Of a DNA stretch of 64,000 nt, positions 9,678 to 19,302 are shown one piece after another. The DNA is from Pelagicoccus mobilis. Lineage in GTDB: Bacteria; Verrucomicrobiota; Verrucomicrobiia; Opitutales; Opitutaceae. The notes under the pieces are model-generated. The model did not search any database and had not been told where the DNA came from. It saw only the letters and a program-made list of their open reading frames with translations. The stretch spans positions 62,001 through 126,000 of the forward strand of contig NZ_JAENIL010000011.1 in assembly GCF_016595505.1 (NCBI RefSeq). Direction: 5' to 3'. Each line of letters opens with the position of its first letter. Positions within the stretch are counted from its first letter, which is position 1. The translations under genes and the position numbers were made by a program.

Positions 9678-10863
9678 AGGCTGTATCCGAGATGCGGTGA
9701 CGGAATTGGCCTGGGGTTTCTCCGGTGACCTTCTTGAATACGACGTTCATGTATTCGGGGTGCTTGAAGCCGGCTAGCAGCGCGATTTCGTTTGCAGGTA
9801 CGTTGGTGGTTAGGAGGAGTTGCTTGACGTAGGCGACTTGGACTTGGCGGATCTCGGTTTGAGGGGAGTGGCCAAGGTGCTTGCGGAAGCCGCGTTCAAG
9901 CTGGCTGCGTGAGCTGCTTACTTGCTGGGCCAGGTTCGCGACGTCCATGTCGATGCCATGCTGCTTACGGATCAGTTGAGTGGCTCTTGCGATAATCGGA
10001 TCGGCTATGGCGAGGGCGTCGGATGACTGGCGGCAAACCACTTCGAGGGGCTCGACGCGGTATTCTTCGAAGGGGGCTTCGCCTCCTGCCATGAGAGCGT
10101 TGAGGGTGTCGGCGATCGTCTTGGCCTTGGCCTTCGCGTTGACTGGAATGCTGGAAATGCTGGGGTGACGGAGCTCGCAGCGTACGGTGTTGTCGTTCGC
10201 CCCTACAATGGCAGCCTCGTTTGGGACCTGGATGTCGAGCTCCTGGCAGGCATCGATCACTTGGGTGGCCCGATGGTCGTTGGCGGCCATGATGGCGACT
10301 GGTTGCGGTAGGGTGCTGATCCACTTCTTGATTCGTTCCCGCTCGCTTTGCTCCCAGTCGGGTTCGTTTAGGAGGTGGACTGTTTTGTCTTCGTCGCGGA
10401 AGGAGGTTTCGAATGAGTTGCACTCGGAGCCGAGAAGCTTCACCGCTTCCTCGAATCCGTTCCGCCTTTCTTCGGACCAGACCTCGCCTCGGTATCCGCA
10501 GAAGGCGAAATTGGTATAGCCTCTCTCCTTGAAATGTTCAGCCACCATGTGACCCATTGCCTCGTTGTCGGGACGAATTTTGGGAACTCCGGAAACGATC
10601 GGTGTATCGTCGTTGAGGTCGATGCATGGGATCCCACGTTCAACGCATCCTTTGACGATGGACTGGTCGAAGCAGTTCGTGATCACCCCGTCCCAAGGTT
10701 TGGAGAAGATCCAATCGACGTTGGGCTGTCCCTCGAGGTTTTCGTCCAAATGGATACGCCATGGCGTCTTTTGCCGGCTTTGTGCTCCGATGGAGCGTAG
10801 AAAGCGTCGGGCTTCGTCGGCGATCGTGGACGTGATGATGATGATTTGCTTAACTGCCGGCAT
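9676..10863 (-). CDS. XylR-like transcription regulator (LacI-type sensor plus AraC-type HTH)
   Basis: 395 residues. The first 270 form a periplasmic-binding-protein-like sugar sensor of the LacI/GalR type (IIIITSTIADEARRF, WDGVITNCFD, NEAAIVGANDN). The last 110 are an AraC/XylS DNA-binding domain (DVANLAQQVSSSRSQLERGF, then IALLAGFKHPEYMNVVFKK). This fusion is the architecture of the E. coli xylose regulator XylR, but here the gene ends a malQ - transporter - regulator run, 68 bases after the transporter. A role in sensing maltose or a related sugar is more likely than xylose. It could bind the motif repeated upstream of the receptor and amylase genes; that is inference. Confidence 0.85.
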   Translation of the reverse strand: MPAVKQIIIITSTIADEARRFLRSIGAQSRQKTPWRIHLDENLEGQPNVDWIFSKPWDGVITNCFDQSIVKGCVERGIPCIDLNDDTPIVSGVPKIRPDNEAMGHMVAEHFKERGYTNFAFCGYRGEVWSEERRNGFEEAVKLLGSECNSFETSFRDEDKTVHLLNEPDWEQSERERIKKWISTLPQPVAIMAANDHRATQVIDACQELDIQVPNEAAIVGANDNTVRCELRHPSISSIPVNAKAKAKTIADTLNALMAGGEAPFEEYRVEPLEVVCRQSSDALAIADPIIARATQLIRKQHGIDMDVANLAQQVSSSRSQLERGFRKHLGHSPQTEIRQVQVAYVKQLLLTTNVPANEIALLAGFKHPEYMNVVFKKVTGETPGQFRHRISDTA

Positions 10864-10931
10864 GGAGGATTAGGATCCCCAAGTTGGCGATAAGCGAACG
10901 GAGCGGCAAGGCCCTTAGTTGCTGAAGCAAT

Positions 10932-12230
10932 CTAATTGTTTTCTTCGACGAAACGTAGTGAGAACGCGGCTACGAGGAAGGAGACTCCGCCCATGGCTAC
11001 CGCGATGGCGGCATTGTTTCCGAGCAAGTGTTTCACGACGGGACCGAGGCCGAGCGATGCTACGATCTGAGGGAGCACGATGAAGAAATTGAAGACGCCC
11101 ATGTAGAATCCCATCTTCTTGGCCGGGATCACGTTCGAAAGCATGGCGTAGGGCATGGAGAGGATACTGGCCCAAGCGATTCCGATCCCGACCATGGCAG
11201 CGATGAGTGGCTGTGGCGTTGGGATAAAGGCGATCGAGACCAGTCCAAGAGCTCCGCACAAGAGGCAGACGGTGTGGATCGCTTTCGCGGAGTATCGCTT
11301 TGTGAGGGCGATGAGGGCGAAGGAGAAGAGGAAGGCTACGAAGTTGTAGGCGCTGAGGCAGACGCCTGCCCATTCCACGCCTTTCTGGTATTCCGGCTCG
11401 CCAGCGGTGCCGCCAAAGATCTGGGTGGCGACGGCGGGTGAGAAGTAGAGCCACAAGCAGAAGAGGCCGAACCAGGTGAAGAACTGGGACACCGCGAGTT
11501 GCCGCATGGCGGTGGGCATGTTTTTGATGCCGCCGAATATTTCGGCAAACATGTGGCCGACCCCTGCGGATTCCGCCTTTTCCTTCTCGAAGGCTTCGAG
11601 GTCTTCTGGCGGGCTTTCTGTGCTGGTGAGAACGGTGTAGAGGACTGCGAAGAAGAAGATGGCTGAACCGATGTAGAAGGAGATCTTTACCGAGTCCGGG
11701 ATCGCTCCGTCTGCTCCGGAGCCGCTTTCCATACCGAACACGTTGGTGAATACCCAGGGAAGGGAAGACGCGGCTACGGCTCCGAGGCCGATGAGCAAGC
11801 TCTGCATGGCGAAGCCTGTCTTTCGCTGGTCTTCAGGAAGCTTGTCTCCGACGAACGCGCGGAAGGGCTCCATTGAAATATTGACCGAGGCATCCAGTAT
11901 CCAGAGCAAGCCGGCAGCCATCCACAGGGTGGATGAGTTCGGCATGGCGATGAGGGCGAGGCTGGCTAGGATAGCGCCGACCAGGAAGTAGGGGCGGCGT
12001 CGGCCAAGGCGGGTCCAGGTACGGTCGCTGTAGTAACCGATGATTGGCTGGACCACGAGTCCGGTTATGGGAGCGGCCAGCCAAAGAAGGGGGATCTCGC
12101 TCTCTTCCGCTCCTAGGAATTGGTAGATGGCGGACATGTTCGCCATTTGCAGCCCCCATCCGAATTGGATGCCGAGGAAGCCGAAGCTCATGTTCCAGAT
12201 TTGCCAGAAAGAGAGGCGAGATGTATTCAT
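10932..12230 (-). CDS. MFS/GPH-type sugar transporter, SLC45/maltose-sucrose-like
   Basis: 432 residues with about twelve hydrophobic segments. The N-terminal half carries GFLGIQFGWGLQMANMS, PIIGYYSDR and LGRRRPYFLVGA, the pattern of the SLC45/GPH sugar:proton symporters that carry sucrose or maltose. It should import maltose or short maltodextrins through the inner membrane. The gene starts 20 bases after the malQ stop, so the imported sugar would meet MalQ directly. The exact sugar is inferred from context. Confidence 0.85.
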   Translation of the reverse strand: MNTSRLSFWQIWNMSFGFLGIQFGWGLQMANMSAIYQFLGAEESEIPLLWLAAPITGLVVQPIIGYYSDRTWTRLGRRRPYFLVGAILASLALIAMPNSSTLWMAAGLLWILDASVNISMEPFRAFVGDKLPEDQRKTGFAMQSLLIGLGAVAASSLPWVFTNVFGMESGSGADGAIPDSVKISFYIGSAIFFFAVLYTVLTSTESPPEDLEAFEKEKAESAGVGHMFAEIFGGIKNMPTAMRQLAVSQFFTWFGLFCLWLYFSPAVATQIFGGTAGEPEYQKGVEWAGVCLSAYNFVAFLFSFALIALTKRYSAKAIHTVCLLCGALGLVSIAFIPTPQPLIAAMVGIGIAWASILSMPYAMLSNVIPAKKMGFYMGVFNFFIVLPQIVASLGLGPVVKHLLGNNAAIAVAMGGVSFLVAAFSLRFVEENN

Positions 12231-12250
12231 GAGTGGGATACTGGTAAAAC

Positions 12251-13864
12251 TTATAGGGTAGAGTGTTCCTGCTTCTTTGGTTCAGGAAAGTCGAGAGGGG
12301 CGGGAGCAGGCGGGGCACTGTAGTCGCGCTGCACTTTGTCGTCAATGCGGTGGTAGCGATTGTTCAACTCTCGGAAATGGGCGGGCAGATCCTCTGTCAT
12401 GTGCTTGAACGTTTCCGGGGAGAGCCTCCACTGCCAGTTTCCGATGGAGGTTCCTGGGCAGTTCATGCGGGCCGAGCTACCGAGTCCGAGCAAGTCCTGG
12501 ACGGGAGTGATGACGAGTCGGGCGACGGAGGCGAGAGCGGCTTCGACGATCCGGTCAGCGGTTGGATTGTCGTGCAGGTTGAAGTAGTCGAAATTGCACT
12601 TTCGGTTTTCTCCCTCGAGAGAGTCGAGCCAGCCTTGGGTTGTATCGTTGTCGTGGGTACCGGTGTAGACGACTTGGTTTTTCTCGAAGAAGTGAGGGAG
12701 GTTGACGTTGTTGTCGTCGTGCCCGTATCCGAACTGCATGATTTTCATGCCTGGATATCCAGTTTCCTTGCGGAGGTTGAAGACGCGTTCGTTGATGTAG
12801 CCCAAATCTTCCGCGATGAACTTTGCGTTTGGTATGGCGCGTTCGATCGCGTAGAAAAGTCCGATGCCAGGGCCTAATTCCCACGCCCCCTCTGATGCGT
12901 CAGGAGCGTGGGAAGGTACTACCCAAAAATCTGCGAATCCACGGAAGTGGTCGAAGCGTAGGACGTCGAAAAGCTCGAGGCTGGAGCGGATGCGTTCGAT
13001 CCACCATTTGTATCCATTTTTCTCGAGGTGTTTCCAGTCGTAGAGCGGGTTGCCCCAGAGCTGACCTGTTTCTGAAAAGTAGTCGGGTGGTACGCCTGCC
13101 ACCGAATCGAGGTCGCCGTCGGCGTGTACCAGGAAGTTTGAGCGACGGCTCCAGACGTCGGCGCTGTCGAGGGCTACGTAGATCGGAATGTCTCCGACGA
13201 TTTCGATTCCCTTGGCGTTGGCGTACTCTTTGAGCCGCTTCCATTGATGGAAGAAGACGTATTGGTAGAAGGCGTGTCGGGAGCGTTCTGAGAGTTCGGC
13301 TGGGCTGAGCTTGATCTTGGCGACCTTCTGGGGATCGCGATACTCTTGCGGCCACTCGACCCATGAGCGTTGGCCGAAGCGGGCTTTGAGGGCCATGAAG
13401 CTTGTGTAGGGGTCGAGCCAATACGATTGGGACTCGTAAAACTCGTGGAAGGATTGCCCCCCGTTTAGGGCGAAGGTCTGGGGATCGAAGCGGCGATGGG
13501 CTTTGGCGAGGATGCCCCAGAGGGTATAGTAGATCTTGCCGTAGTCGACGCGGTCGGTGGGGAGCTCGCGGAGTCCTGAGATTTCCTCTTCGGTGAGGAG
13601 CTCCTGCTCGACGAGCTCGTTTAGGTCGATGAAGTAGGGGTTGCCAGCGAAGGCGGAAAAGGATTGGTAGGGCGAATCTCCGTAGCCGGTAGGTCCGACG
13701 GGGCACACTTGCCAATGGGAGAAGCCGGCGGCTGCCAGAAAGTCGACGAAGCGTCGGGCGCCTTCTCCGAGGTTGCCGATGCCTGTATCGCTCGGGAGCG
13801 AGCTCACGTGAATGAGAGCGCCGGATTGGCGGGCTTTGAGCCAACTGGGGGAATCTAGCGACAT
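12251..13864 (-). CDS. malQ: 4-alpha-glucanotransferase (amylomaltase, GH77)
   Basis: 537 residues, normal for short bacterial MalQ. It moves alpha-1,4 glucan segments between maltodextrins and frees glucose in the cytoplasm. GH77 signatures: SPYQSFSAFAGNPYFIDL near the N-terminus, the nucleophile Asp in LRFDHFRGF near residue 305, the acid/base Glu in IAEDLGY near 350, and the third acid in TGTHDNDTT near 403. No signal peptide. First gene of a likely malQ - transporter - regulator operon. The C-terminus (RDYSAPPAPAPLDFPEPKKQ) is a short Pro-rich tail. Confidence 0.95.
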   Translation of the reverse strand: MSLDSPSWLKARQSGALIHVSSLPSDTGIGNLGEGARRFVDFLAAAGFSHWQVCPVGPTGYGDSPYQSFSAFAGNPYFIDLNELVEQELLTEEEISGLRELPTDRVDYGKIYYTLWGILAKAHRRFDPQTFALNGGQSFHEFYESQSYWLDPYTSFMALKARFGQRSWVEWPQEYRDPQKVAKIKLSPAELSERSRHAFYQYVFFHQWKRLKEYANAKGIEIVGDIPIYVALDSADVWSRRSNFLVHADGDLDSVAGVPPDYFSETGQLWGNPLYDWKHLEKNGYKWWIERIRSSLELFDVLRFDHFRGFADFWVVPSHAPDASEGAWELGPGIGLFYAIERAIPNAKFIAEDLGYINERVFNLRKETGYPGMKIMQFGYGHDDNNVNLPHFFEKNQVVYTGTHDNDTTQGWLDSLEGENRKCNFDYFNLHDNPTADRIVEAALASVARLVITPVQDLLGLGSSARMNCPGTSIGNWQWRLSPETFKHMTEDLPAHFRELNNRYHRIDDKVQRDYSAPPAPAPLDFPEPKKQEHSTL

Positions 13865-13933
13865 GGTTGCAGTTTGTAGAGAGTGATGATTACAGGGTTT
13901 TGGGACGAGTGGCGGAGTCTGGTGCTCGACGCT

Positions 13934-13981
13934 CTGTCCGGGCCGCCCCGCCAGCGTGCGGGGCGACTACAGATCGGACAG
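13934..13981 (-). repeat. REP-like cruciform, GTAG type
   Basis: CGCCCCGC at 13944-13951 pairs with GCGGGGCG at 13958-13965 around a 6-base loop. An outer pair, CTGTCCG at 13934 and CGGACAG at 13975, encloses it. Read on the minus strand the inner palindrome is preceded by GTAG, the head seen in several other palindromes of this window. Confidence 0.65.
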
Positions 13982-14084
13982 GTCTCAGTCCTATTTGGAA
14001 AGTGAAATGACGGCCGCTTGATCCGTGCAAAGAGGGATTGTGTGCGAACCGCCAGGTTCTCTACGAGGTAGAGGAGGACGCTGC

Positions 14085-14106
14085 CCGGGAGGAGTGAGCC
14101 TCCCGG
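14085..14106 (-). terminator. Stem-loop downstream of the TonB-dependent receptor gene
   Basis: CCGGGAGG (14085-14092) and CCTCCCGG (14099-14106) form a perfect 8-base stem with a 6-base loop, 20 bases after the receptor stop. No T-run follows on the minus strand, so it may protect the mRNA end rather than terminate alone. Confidence 0.5.
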
Positions 14107-14125
14107 AGCAGCTGGTTAAGAGTTT

Positions 14126-16861
14126 TTAGTATTTGTAAGAGAAGCCAACGGAGTACTGGGCTCCGTAGAGCTGGTAGTCTTGTACCAGGCGTGGGTCGCT
14201 GTCGCCTTGGGTGGCGAAGAGCGGCTCGTCGGTGAGGTTGTAGCCTTGCAGCGTGATGCTCGCGCCTTCGAGGGCTCCGGACTTGAAGTTGTAGCTAACC
14301 TGAGCGTCGACCACGGTTTCGGACTGGAGGCTGCGGAACACTTCGCCGCGAGGGCCGAAGGTGGCGATGTCGCCGCGGAACTCGCTACGGTAGCGGGAGC
14401 TGAGGCGAGCTTGGAAGCCGTTCTCGTTCTCGTAGTAGATTGTTCCGTTGATGACTGTGTCGGACAGACCTGGGATCGGCTGTGAAGGATTGCCGAGGTC
14501 TGGCTGAATGGAGCTGTCTACGTAAGCGCCGCTGAGGATGAGACCGAAGCCCTTGAGGGAATCGCTCATGAACTCGCCAGGAACGGAGATGGTACCTTCG
14601 ATACCCTTGATGCTGCCGCCGCTACCGTTTTGTGGAACGGTGAGGTAGCCTTCGTAGATCGCTGGAGTGAGGTCGGAACCTGTTTCGAATCCAGTGAAGT
14701 CGGAGAGGATCGGCTGGTCGTATGTGTAGCTGCGGAGGTCCTTGTAGAAGCCGTTGATGGCCCAGAAGCCCATTCCCTTTTCGAAGTACTTTTCGTACGT
14801 GAGGTCGAGGGAGTTCGAACGCCATGGCTCGAGGGCTGGGTTACCGCCGGAGCCGCTCCATGGGCTTTGCTGCGGGTCAGTCGAATCCGCGAGACGCTCA
14901 TCGAAGCCGTAGTTGGAACCGGCACGCATATCGACCATCTCTTGACGGGCGAGTTGGCGGGCCGCGCTGAAGCGGACGTTGCTGCTTTGGCCTACTGCGA
15001 AGTTGAGGTTCAAGCTAGGAACGAAGTCGTCGTAGTCGTGCTCGCCGGTCTTCTCGAAGGTGGTCTGACCGTTGGTGGCGAGGCCGCGAGAGGACTGGTC
15101 TGTCTGTACGTACTGAGCTCCGATGGTACCTGTGACGGGGATGTCTGCGATACGGCTTTGGATGTCGAACTGAGCGTAGGCTGTGTAGACGTCTTCGCCG
15201 ATGGCGTAGTTGTTCGCTACATACGCTGGATTGTCGTTGGCAATCTCGTCGTAGTATCCGCTTTCGTAGAGAGCGCGGGCGTCATAGCTGACCATCCCTG
15301 GGATGCCGATGAAGGCGAGGGAGGTGGTGCCGATGGAAGGAGGCAGATCCGCGCTAGTCGCTCCGTTTGGCAGGGCGAGGAAGAAGCCTTCCGTGCCGCC
15401 AGGACCGGCTTCGATTTCGCTCTTGTCACGGCTGGTGTAAGCGAGGCCGCCTTCGAAGCGATTGAATACGCTTGGGAGTTCTTTCTCGAGGGAAACGCGA
15501 ACCTGCTCGAGTTTGTCGTCAGCCTTTGGTCCCTTGAAGAAACCGACTTGGCCGCCAGGAACGGTGCCTGAGGCCCAGCCCTGCGGGCTGGTGAGTTTGA
15601 CCGCGTCGTGGTCAGCGTAGTCGAGAGTCGGAGTGAAGATCGCTCCGGTGCCTCCTTCGAGGGAGTAGTGTACGGAGTCAGGTGTGCCGCTTTGGTTGGA
15701 CGCGTAGCCGGAGTAGGTTTCCAGTACGTTGTCCTTACGGTCGACTTCTGACATGGCGAGGTCGGCTTCGAAGATCCAGCCGTCGCCGCCGTTGTCGCCT
15801 ACGCGGATGTTCCATCCTGCGGAGAAGAGGTCGGCGTCGCGCCAAACGATGTCGTTACGCATGACACCGTAGAAGTTGTCGAATGTACCTTCTGTCACGA
15901 GTCCGTCTTCAACGGTGTATCCGTCCTGCAATTGCGCGGAGGACCACTGGAGCGGCATTTCGATGCCACGGAGGTACTGGTTTTCCGTGAACTCGGAGTA
16001 GAAAATGTCGATCATGGAGTGGACATTTTCGTTCGGCTGGAATTCAGCGACACCGAGGAAACTCTCGCGCTCTAGGTTGGAAGAGCGTACGAATGGCTTA
16101 GCTCCACCGAGAACGTAGTCGCCGTCTCCGGTTGTTGGATACCCCCAAGCGTTCCATTGCTCGCCTTGCCCTGGCTTGTCTGTTTTGACGTAGCCGAAAG
16201 CGATGCCGACCTTCCCCTCATTGAGCTGGTCGATGTAGTTGAGTGAGTAGCGAAGGCCGGAGTCGTCGGACTCTGGGTTTAGGTTGCCCATGTCTGCCCA
16301 TTCGTAGAAAACGTTGGCAGCGACGGTCTTCTTGCCGTGCTTGAGCGGGCTAACGGTCCGCATGTCGACGGTACCTGCTAGGCCTTGGCCGAGAAGAGAT
16401 GGGTTGGTTGTCTTATAAACTACGACTCCATTGAGGAGTTCTGCAGGGTATTGGTCGAACTCGACTGAGCGGTCTCCACTTGTGGATACCTGCTGGCGTC
16501 CGTTGAGAAGCGCTGTACTGAAATCGCCGCCGAGGCCGCGAATGACGATACGCTGTGCACGTGAGTTGACGCGCTGTGTAGTGATACCGGGGAGACGTGC
16601 GATAGACTCCGCAATTGAAGTATCAGGAAGCTTGCCGATGTCTTCCGCTGAGATCGCTTCCACGATCACCGGAGCGAGTCGTTTCGCTTCGGTCGCAGCA
16701 GCGAGACTGCCAGCGTATCCACCAGTTACTTTGAAGGCGTCGAGTTCGAAGATGGCTTCGTCGTCATCTTGCGAATGGGCAAACGGGCTTGTGGCCAGGC
16801 CCAGCAAAAGCAGGGCGGAGGCGGTGACGCGTGAAGCCCGGGTTTTGGTGTATTTATTCAT
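14126..16861 (-). CDS. TonB-dependent outer-membrane receptor (probable maltodextrin receptor)
   Basis: 911 residues. MNKYTKTRASRVTASALLLLGLATS begins a signal peptide ending near HSQ. The plug domain lies at about 45-190, with AISAEDIGKLPDTSIAESIARLPG and RIVIRGLGGDFSTALLNGR, typical of the Caulobacter-type sugar receptors. The rest is a 22-strand-type barrel ending in an aromatic residue (VGFSYKY). It would bring oligosaccharides across the outer membrane using TonB/ExbBD energy. Flanked by malQ and two secreted GH13 enzymes, it most likely takes maltodextrins. No SusD partner is present, unlike Bacteroidota systems. The start ATG fits the signal peptide; the gap upstream carries one copy of the shared motif at 17084. 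Confidence 0.92.
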   Translation of the reverse strand: MNKYTKTRASRVTASALLLLGLATSPFAHSQDDDEAIFELDAFKVTGGYAGSLAAATEAKRLAPVIVEAISAEDIGKLPDTSIAESIARLPGITTQRVNSRAQRIVIRGLGGDFSTALLNGRQQVSTSGDRSVEFDQYPAELLNGVVVYKTTNPSLLGQGLAGTVDMRTVSPLKHGKKTVAANVFYEWADMGNLNPESDDSGLRYSLNYIDQLNEGKVGIAFGYVKTDKPGQGEQWNAWGYPTTGDGDYVLGGAKPFVRSSNLERESFLGVAEFQPNENVHSMIDIFYSEFTENQYLRGIEMPLQWSSAQLQDGYTVEDGLVTEGTFDNFYGVMRNDIVWRDADLFSAGWNIRVGDNGGDGWIFEADLAMSEVDRKDNVLETYSGYASNQSGTPDSVHYSLEGGTGAIFTPTLDYADHDAVKLTSPQGWASGTVPGGQVGFFKGPKADDKLEQVRVSLEKELPSVFNRFEGGLAYTSRDKSEIEAGPGGTEGFFLALPNGATSADLPPSIGTTSLAFIGIPGMVSYDARALYESGYYDEIANDNPAYVANNYAIGEDVYTAYAQFDIQSRIADIPVTGTIGAQYVQTDQSSRGLATNGQTTFEKTGEHDYDDFVPSLNLNFAVGQSSNVRFSAARQLARQEMVDMRAGSNYGFDERLADSTDPQQSPWSGSGGNPALEPWRSNSLDLTYEKYFEKGMGFWAINGFYKDLRSYTYDQPILSDFTGFETGSDLTPAIYEGYLTVPQNGSGGSIKGIEGTISVPGEFMSDSLKGFGLILSGAYVDSSIQPDLGNPSQPIPGLSDTVINGTIYYENENGFQARLSSRYRSEFRGDIATFGPRGEVFRSLQSETVVDAQVSYNFKSGALEGASITLQGYNLTDEPLFATQGDSDPRLVQDYQLYGAQYSVGFSYKY

Positions 16862-17083
16862 ATCCGTGTATTCTAGACGTTTGACAGAGTGTGCCTACGG
16901 AGCGGGGTATAAAGGTAGCCGTTCCATGCTGTTTGATATAGGTCAGCGGTTGGGCACGTTTGGGTTAGCGGTATTGCAGAAAACGCCATCGATGGCCGGT
17001 CGGGGTATTTTCTGGAGTGTTTATAATGTCGCTCAAAATCGTTTCTATTTCCAACCGTATCTGTCGCATAAAACTGATATCGG

Positions 17084-17098
17084 TAGGACAAAACTTAG
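17084..17098 (-). promoter_or_regulatory. Shared regulon motif, copy 1 (receptor)
   Basis: TAGGACAAAACTTAG on the plus strand; on the coding strand CTAAGTTTTGTCCTA. Matches 11-13 of 15 bases with the copies at 19303, 19323 and 20886, all upstream of maltodextrin genes. Confidence 0.55.
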
Positions 17099-17186
17099 AT
17101 TAGGGAGTTTTCCTCTGTTGGGATTTGGGGGCTGGGTAAAAGTCCTTATTTGGATGCTATAAGCCATTGATAGTTAGAAATAAAAA

Positions 17187-17224
17187 GACGACCCCTAGTT
17201 ACGTAAGGTACTAGGGGCCGTCTG
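17187..17224 (-). terminator. Rho-independent terminator of the neopullulanase-like gene
   Basis: Arms 17187-17200 and 17211-17224 pair over 14 bases with a single wobble around a 10-base loop. On the minus strand the stem is followed by TTTTTATTT. It lies 117 bases after the stop at 17341. Confidence 0.88.
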
Positions 17225-17340
17225 ATCTTAGAGAAAAGTGGGACTGATTAGTGGATCGAACTTGGACCGTTTTTCTTTCGATATAGTGATGTTGTTTGGT
17301 TAACGAAACTAATCTATAAAAGGGTCTTGTATTTGGATTT

Positions 17341-19194
17341 CTAATTCGAAAGCTCCACGAGCAACGCGGTCTTGGCGGGGATGCGAATCGTGTCTGAAAG
17401 GTCGATCGATTTTCCGTCTGGAGCGATCTCGGCGCTGCTGTAGTTGTCGAGTACTTCTGCGAAGCGATCCACTGGAAGTTGGGCTTCTTCGTCTCGACCG
17501 TTGATGGCGATCATTACGGCCTGATCTTCGAGAATGCGGAAATAAACGAAGGTGTTTTCGTCGGGCATGAACTGGAGGAGTTCTCCGTCGTGAAGAGCTT
17601 TGTTTTCTCCGCGCCAGTGGTTGAGCTTTTTCATGTAGGCGAGGATTTCGTTTTCCTTATCCGTACGTCCTTTTTTTGTGAATACGCTACGCTCGTCGTC
17701 GGGCCAACCGCCCGGCATTGTTTGACGCCATGCTTCGTCATCTCCACCGCGGTTTTCGTGTTCCATCATTAACTCTGTTCCGTAGTAGACCTGTGGAATG
17801 CCGCGAGCTGTGAGCAGGATGGAGTAGGCAATTTTGAAGAGGTTTTCGTCTTTGCCGAGATGTTCGAAGGCGCGCGACATGTCGTGGTTGTCGATGAAAA
17901 TCACGTTGTTGTTCGGATCTGTATAGAGGCGATCCTGAGCGAAGGTGTAGTAGACTCGGCTGAGTCCTGTAGTCCAACCGAACTCTTCTTTGAGTCCGTC
18001 GCGAATGGCGAAGCTGAGAGGGAAGTCGGTTACGCTGGGTAGCTCGGAGTCGTACCCGTCATCTGTTTTAACTGCATTATCTTGCCAGTAGGATTCGTGG
18101 GCGACGGTTTCAACCCAGACTTCGCCGACGATGTTGAAGCTCGGATAAGCGGCGAGTACTTCTCTGACCCAGCGTGCCATGTAGTCTTTGTAAGGGTACA
18201 GGTAAGTGTCCATGCGAATGCCGTCGATTCCGGAAAACTCGATCCACCAGATGGAATTTTGGATCAAATAGTCGGCTAGCAGCTCGTTATGCTGGTTGAG
18301 GTCCGGCATGTAGGGGACGAACCAGCCTTTTACCAAGCGGTTCTTGTCGTACTCGGAAGCGTGCGGATCGCCGTGAATGGTGCCTTTGAAATTCGTGTAT
18401 CCAAATTCCTCAACATCGTGAACCCAGTCTTTAGTTGGGAGATCCGCCATCCACCAGTGGTCGAGGCCTATGTGGTTATGGATCATATCCATGATGACTT
18501 TCATTCCTCGGTCGTGAACGTCGGAAACGAGTTGCTTGTAGGCCTCGTTGGTTCCGATCCGAGCATCGACTTTGTACATGTTGGAGGCCGCGTAGCCGTG
18601 GTAGCCACCGTACTCTGGAGGCGAGTTGTTCTCGAACATCGGGGTGAACCAGATGGCGGTCATTCCGAGGTCATCGATATAGCCGAGGTGATCCGAGATG
18701 CCTTGGATATCACCGCCTTGGCGTTTTGTTGGGTCGCTACGGTCGACCTTTTCGGTGAGACCTTCGATGTTGTCGTTGTCCACGTTTCCGTTGGCGAAGC
18801 GGTCTGGCATCATGAGGTAGATCAGGTCGCTGGAGTCGAAGCCTTGGTTGCGGCCTTCGGTGGCTTCACGCTGCTTGAGCTCGTAGTCTAAGGTGAAGGA
18901 TTCGTCGCCGTTGCTCAGATTGATCGCTAGAGTGCCGGGTTGAGTCTCAGGCGATAGCTCTAGGTAAAGGAAAAGATAGTTGGGGGAATCGACTGCGATC
19001 TGTCGGGCGATGGAGACTCCGGGAGCGTCGATTTCGGCCCTGTAGCTTCCGATATCTTCTGCGTAGAGTTGGATCTGCAGTTCCGATACAGGCATGTTGG
19101 CCCACCAGAATGGAGGGTCGATGCGGTCGATGTTTTTACCGAAGGTGAGGGTTGTCGCTACGACGGCGGAGAGAGCGATGAGTAATTGTTTCAT
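17341..19194 (-). CDS. Secreted GH13 neopullulanase/cyclomaltodextrinase-like enzyme (SusA-like)
   Basis: 617 residues from the ATG at 19194, chosen because MKQLLIALSAVVATTLTFG is a signal peptide; an upstream in-frame start would add 53 unlikely residues. Residues 20-110 match the N-terminal cyclomaltodextrinase domain (DPPFWWANMPVSELQIQL). The GH13 barrel follows: region I DMIHNH at 236-241, nucleophile D329 in GIRMDT, acid/base E358 in IVGEVW, and D438 in FIDNHD. MPDRFANGNVDND is a Ca-site signature of this subgroup. Predicted to cut starch, pullulan or cyclodextrins in the periplasm to feed the MFS importer and MalQ. Two copies of the shared motif lie 109-143 bases upstream, and a strong terminator follows. 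Confidence 0.9.
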   Translation of the reverse strand: MKQLLIALSAVVATTLTFGKNIDRIDPPFWWANMPVSELQIQLYAEDIGSYRAEIDAPGVSIARQIAVDSPNYLFLYLELSPETQPGTLAINLSNGDESFTLDYELKQREATEGRNQGFDSSDLIYLMMPDRFANGNVDNDNIEGLTEKVDRSDPTKRQGGDIQGISDHLGYIDDLGMTAIWFTPMFENNSPPEYGGYHGYAASNMYKVDARIGTNEAYKQLVSDVHDRGMKVIMDMIHNHIGLDHWWMADLPTKDWVHDVEEFGYTNFKGTIHGDPHASEYDKNRLVKGWFVPYMPDLNQHNELLADYLIQNSIWWIEFSGIDGIRMDTYLYPYKDYMARWVREVLAAYPSFNIVGEVWVETVAHESYWQDNAVKTDDGYDSELPSVTDFPLSFAIRDGLKEEFGWTTGLSRVYYTFAQDRLYTDPNNNVIFIDNHDMSRAFEHLGKDENLFKIAYSILLTARGIPQVYYGTELMMEHENRGGDDEAWRQTMPGGWPDDERSVFTKKGRTDKENEILAYMKKLNHWRGENKALHDGELLQFMPDENTFVYFRILEDQAVMIAINGRDEEAQLPVDRFAEVLDNYSSAEIAPDGKSIDLSDTIRIPAKTALLVELSN

Positions 19195-19302
19195 ACTTCT
19201 TGGGGGTAGGTCGCTGAAAAGGGGTGTGCGCCTCGTTTGGGGGCTTAGGCGGGGTATAGGTTTAGAGTTAAGGGAACTGTTGCTAAGGGCCCGACTCAAA
19301 GC

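Larger units (their letters stand above)
13865..14125. other. Gap between malQ and the TonB-dependent receptor gene
   Basis: 261 bases without a gene. It holds a large REP-like cruciform (13934-13981), a stem-loop close to the receptor stop (14085-14106), and presumably the malQ promoter next to 13864. The 15-base motif found before the receptor and GH13 genes was not seen here. Confidence 0.5.
16862..17340. promoter_or_regulatory. 479-base upstream region of the TonB-dependent receptor gene
   Basis: No gene. It carries the terminator of the neopullulanase-like gene (17187-17224) and one copy of the 15-base motif (17084-17098), 223 bases before the receptor start. The promoter must be here but no clear -35/-10 pair could be picked. 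The stretch is AT-richer than the coding DNA around it. Confidence 0.5.
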
